Source: CAVUXJ01 sp963814975
GTDB taxonomy: Bacteria > Acidobacteriota > Vicinamibacteria > Vicinamibacterales > CAVVIG01
Assembly: GCA_963814975.1 (NCBI GenBank)
Contig: CAWFFB010000022.1
Span: 310,001-374,000 of the forward strand
Direction of reading: 5' to 3'
DNA: 64,000 nucleotides
The translations under genes were made by a program, and so were the position numbers. The notes below the pieces were generated by a model. That model was not told the origin of the DNA. It did not search any database and saw only the letters and a list, made by a program, of their open reading frames with translations. Of this stretch, positions 61,577-64,000 are shown piece by piece. How positions within the stretch are numbered: the first letter of the stretch is position 1; each line of letters opens with the position of its first letter.

Positions 61577-63331
61577 ATGGCTTTCAAGATCCGCCACATC
61601 GCGACCCGCTTCGCCCTGATCCTCGCTGGCGCGGCACTCCTCCCGCTCATCATCTTCGGCATCGTCTCGATCCTTTCCCTGCGCACCGGCACGCGCGACT
61701 CGATCGTCGCGGGCAACCTGAACGTCGCCGCGAGGGCGGCCGAGGCGATCCGGGGTTACGTGTCCAGCCACAGCGATATGTTGAAGGCGCTCGCGGCCGA
61801 CCTGCGGAACACCGGCTTGGATCGGTCACAGCAGGATCGCATCCTGAAGAACTGGATCCTCGAGGTTCCACGGTTCCGCGAGATTACGCTCTTCGACGAA
61901 GACCGAGAGCCGATCGTATCGAGCCGGGTGGGACCGCCGCGAGTTGCCGTCCCGACTGAAGCCGCCGTTGCTCTTGACAGCGTGTCCATGTCGCCTGTTC
62001 GAGTCGACGAGGACCTGCTGCCGACGATCGTCTTCACGGTGCCGCTGACGCAGCTCGGTCAGCCGGCCGGCTGGCTGGTCGGCGAGTTCAGCCTCGAGGC
62101 GATGTGGCGGATGGTCGACGACATCCGAATCGGCGCGCATGGGTTCGCGCTGGTTGTTGCGCCCGACGGCACGCTGGTCGCCCACGGCGACCCGGACAAA
62201 AAGGCGCTGGTCGCCCAGGCGCGCAACATGAAAGGGCACCCGCTGGTCGACGTTGCCAGCGCCTCGCTGCCGGCATCGAGGGAATTCGTCGACGAGAACG
62301 GCCAGCCCCAGCTCGCCGTCGCTGCGCGGATTCGAGATCTCGGCTGGACGGTCATCGTCGAGCAACCGACCAGGGAAGCCTACGCGACCGCAACAGCCCT
62401 GCAGAAGCAGCTTCTGATTGCCATCGGGGTGGCTCTCTTGCTCATGATCGGTGTCGGGCTCCTCTTCGGCCACCGCTTCATCGCGCCGATTTTTCTGCTG
62501 AAGGACGCGACGGAAGCGGTTGCGGCGGGCGACCTCCAATCCCGTGTGACGATCACCACGGGCGACGAGTTCACGGACCTCGGAAACGCGTTCAACTCGA
62601 TGGCCGATCGCCTCGTCGAGCTGCAGGAGGACGTCAAGCGCCAGGAGCGCCAGGCGATGTTCGGCCGGATCGCCGCCGGGCTCGTGCACGACCTCTCGCA
62701 TCCGATCCAGAACATCGGGAACAGCACGCGGCTGCTGATGCGGGATGACGTGGATGCCGAATCTCGCGAGATGTTCCAGCGGACGATCGATCGCGAGTTG
62801 ACGACCCTCAAGCGCTTCCTCGACGATCTTCGCAACGTCGTCAAACCCAAGCCGGTCGAGCGCTTCCCGCTGGAGATCAATGCATCGGTCGCCGAGATCG
62901 TCGACTCGATGCACATCGAGGCCGAGCGCTCGGGCATTGCGATCGAAACGCATTACGCTGACGGGCAGCTGGTTATCGCCGGTGATCGCTTTGCGCTGGG
63001 CCGTGTGTATCGCAATCTCATCACCAATGCGATTCAGGCGACGGCGGCCGGCGGCCGTGTGTCCATCGCCACGGTTCGCGACGGCGATCACGTCCAGATC
63101 AGCGTCAGCGACACCGGCTCGGGGATCCCGGTCGAGCGTCTGTCTAAAGTGTTTGACGATTTCGTGACGACCAAGCGTCGGGGACTGGGCCTCGGCCTGG
63201 CGATTTCCAAGCGGATTGTGGAACAGCTCGACGGCACGATCACCGTCGAGAGCGAAGTCGGACGCGGCACGTCGTTCACCCTGCGGTTCCCGGCTCAGGG
63301 CGACCGCACGACGCAGGCCGCAGCGAGCTAA
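61577..63331 (+). CDS. Membrane sensor histidine kinase (dCache-HAMP-HisKA-HATPase)
   Basis: A 584-residue kinase. Helix 1 is at about 12-34, a periplasmic dCache-like domain spans about 35-278 (ALVVAPDGTLVAHGDP), helix 2 about 279-298, HAMP to about 352, the H box GLVHDLSHPIQN (H371), the N box NLITNAIQAT, G boxes DTGSGIP and RGLGLGLAI. It follows the solute-binding protein by 2 bp. It likely phosphorylates the sigma54 regulator at 56.4 kb and senses a ligand outside, perhaps through the SBP. Confidence 0.93.
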   Translation: MAFKIRHIATRFALILAGAALLPLIIFGIVSILSLRTGTRDSIVAGNLNVAARAAEAIRGYVSSHSDMLKALAADLRNTGLDRSQQDRILKNWILEVPRFREITLFDEDREPIVSSRVGPPRVAVPTEAAVALDSVSMSPVRVDEDLLPTIVFTVPLTQLGQPAGWLVGEFSLEAMWRMVDDIRIGAHGFALVVAPDGTLVAHGDPDKKALVAQARNMKGHPLVDVASASLPASREFVDENGQPQLAVAARIRDLGWTVIVEQPTREAYATATALQKQLLIAIGVALLLMIGVGLLFGHRFIAPIFLLKDATEAVAAGDLQSRVTITTGDEFTDLGNAFNSMADRLVELQEDVKRQERQAMFGRIAAGLVHDLSHPIQNIGNSTRLLMRDDVDAESREMFQRTIDRELTTLKRFLDDLRNVVKPKPVERFPLEINASVAEIVDSMHIEAERSGIAIETHYADGQLVIAGDRFALGRVYRNLITNAIQATAAGGRVSIATVRDGDHVQISVSDTGSGIPVERLSKVFDDFVTTKRRGLGLGLAISKRIVEQLDGTITVESEVGRGTSFTLRFPAQGDRTTQAAAS

Positions 63332-63363
63332 CCGGCGGGCGCGATGTCGCGAGGAGGCAAACC

Positions 63364-63597
63364 ATGTTTCGGAGGTTGGTCAAGATAGAAGCGGTGGCGG
63401 TCGATAACCAGTCGTTTCCGGTGCGCTACTTCGAGGAGCGGACGGTCAGGGGGCTGCGGCGCTACAGCGTCGAGATCTTGCTCGGTCCCGACGATCGCAT
63501 CATTCTGGACGACGACTCGGTGACCAATCTTGAAGCGCGAGCGACGCGATTGGTACCGGCCACTGTCTACAGCCGTATTCTGGCGCGGACTGCCTGA
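63364..63597 (+). CDS. Small hypothetical protein after the kinase
   Basis: A 77-residue soluble protein (RYFEERTVRGLRRYSVEILLGPDDRIILDDDS). GAGGAGG is well placed before the ATG, so it is expressed, probably with the peptide operon. No family is recognised. Confidence 0.65.
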   Translation: MFRRLVKIEAVAVDNQSFPVRYFEERTVRGLRRYSVEILLGPDDRIILDDDSVTNLEARATRLVPATVYSRILARTA

Positions 63598-63696
63598 CTG
63601 CGAGTCGCCGGCGCGGCACGACTGGCGCTTCGGCGTCGGACGGCGGTTTTCACGATGCGGAAGTGTCCGCCTTCCGGCAGACCGTCGGCCGGCTAG

Positions 63697-63722
63697 CAGG
63701 TTGCTGCAAAGCCAGCAACCTG
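63697..63722. terminator. Hairpin ending the peptide operon
   Basis: A perfect 10-bp stem CAGGTTGCTG-CAAAGC-CAGCAACCTG between convergent genes, preceded by a second smaller hairpin (CGGAAG...CTTCCG, about 63658-63677). No T-run. It probably ends transcription from both sides. Confidence 0.6.
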
Positions 63723-63739
63723 AAGCCGGTGCTGCGTCT

Positions 63740-64000
63740 CTACAGTCCGAGCAGCTGCATCACGCGATCCACGACTCCAGCTGTCTCTGACGGCGGCGCG
63801 TCCACCCGCGCGAGAATGTCCAGACACTCATCCACTGACTTCACGACCCCGATTCCAAGACGGCGGGCCGCGATGGGTAGCGGCCGCTCGCCGTCGCGCC
63901 ACACGAGCACCGCCCGCGCCTTCGAATCGACCACGATATCGAGGCAGTTCTCCGGCCGGTCGTCGATCACGACGTCGAGGCCCAAAGCGGCGGCAATCCG
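63740..64000 (-). CDS. HAD-like nucleotidase family protein, C-terminal part (truncated by window edge)
   Basis: The minus-strand frame is open to the right edge; 86 residues are seen. AALGLDVVIDDRPENCLDIV resembles the DDRPEN motif of HAD/NT5C-type proteins, followed by KARAVLVWRDGERPLPIAARRLGIGVVKSVDECLDIL. The N-terminal nucleophile motif lies outside the window, so the call is provisional. Confidence 0.55.
   Translation of the reverse strand, partial: RIAAALGLDVVIDDRPENCLDIVVDSKARAVLVWRDGERPLPIAARRLGIGVVKSVDECLDILARVDAPPSETAGVVDRVMQLLGL

Overview
The window is one G+C-rich, gene-dense bacterial stretch with frequent GTG and TTG starts and 1-4 bp stop/start overlaps. Several features point to Acidobacteriota, possibly a Vicinamibacteria-like member: a TonB receptor with an N-terminal carboxypeptidase-regulatory-like domain, DUF1684, an HpnCDE squalene operon, a fused 2-oxo acid dehydrogenase E1, and many intergenic inverted repeats built from degenerate short units. 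This assignment is inference from gene content; there is no rRNA to confirm it.

Layout. 1-6.3 kb: the end of ychF, then a translationally coupled surface-glycan operon (three GT2 glycosyltransferases, two sugar-nucleotide SDRs, a DegT aminotransferase). 6.3-10.8 kb: an STN-like secreted protein, YqeY, MurJ, rhomboid protease, DoxX and cupin. 10.8-14.8 kb: a frameshifted E1 alpha-beta fusion and an ABC-2 exporter. 14.8-22.5 kb: a fatty-acid beta-oxidation locus (TetR regulator with a FadR-type operator, FadN-like, two hydrolases, thiolase, acyl-CoA dehydrogenase). 22.5-38.5 kb: housekeeping and accessory genes, including a broken TonB receptor, an M20 peptidase, a broken MacB-type ABC system joined to an outer-membrane barrel fragment, a double-length ThyX, peptide deformylase, aldolase and ThiI. 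38.5-41.7 kb: hpnCDE. 41.8-52.1 kb: corrinoid adenosyltransferase, MutY beside a MutT-like hydrolase, YgfZ, hydrolases, FHA, MBL, receiver, Ser/Thr kinase, SDR, a dehydrogenase-like protein and an ECF sigma factor. 52.2-56.0 kb: lipB, E2 and lpd, which with the distant E1 complete a 2-oxo acid dehydrogenase and its lipoylation.

The most striking region is 56.3-63.6 kb. An NtrC-type sigma54 response regulator is followed by a 358-bp control region with a -24/-12 promoter and an upstream dyad. Then come a radical SAM/SPASM enzyme, three tandem near-identical 30-residue peptide genes (too short for ordinary gene calling), a lipoprotein family-5 solute-binding protein, a dCache-HAMP histidine kinase and a 77-aa protein. 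This looks like a sigma54-controlled system for a ribosomally made, radical-SAM-modified peptide with its own sensor. I recognise no named family for the peptide.

About a dozen genes are interrupted by single-base frameshifts while the protein continues in another frame without loss of conservation. These are clustered and look more like sequence error than decay. The reading frames of the peptide cluster, except the solute-binding protein, are intact.
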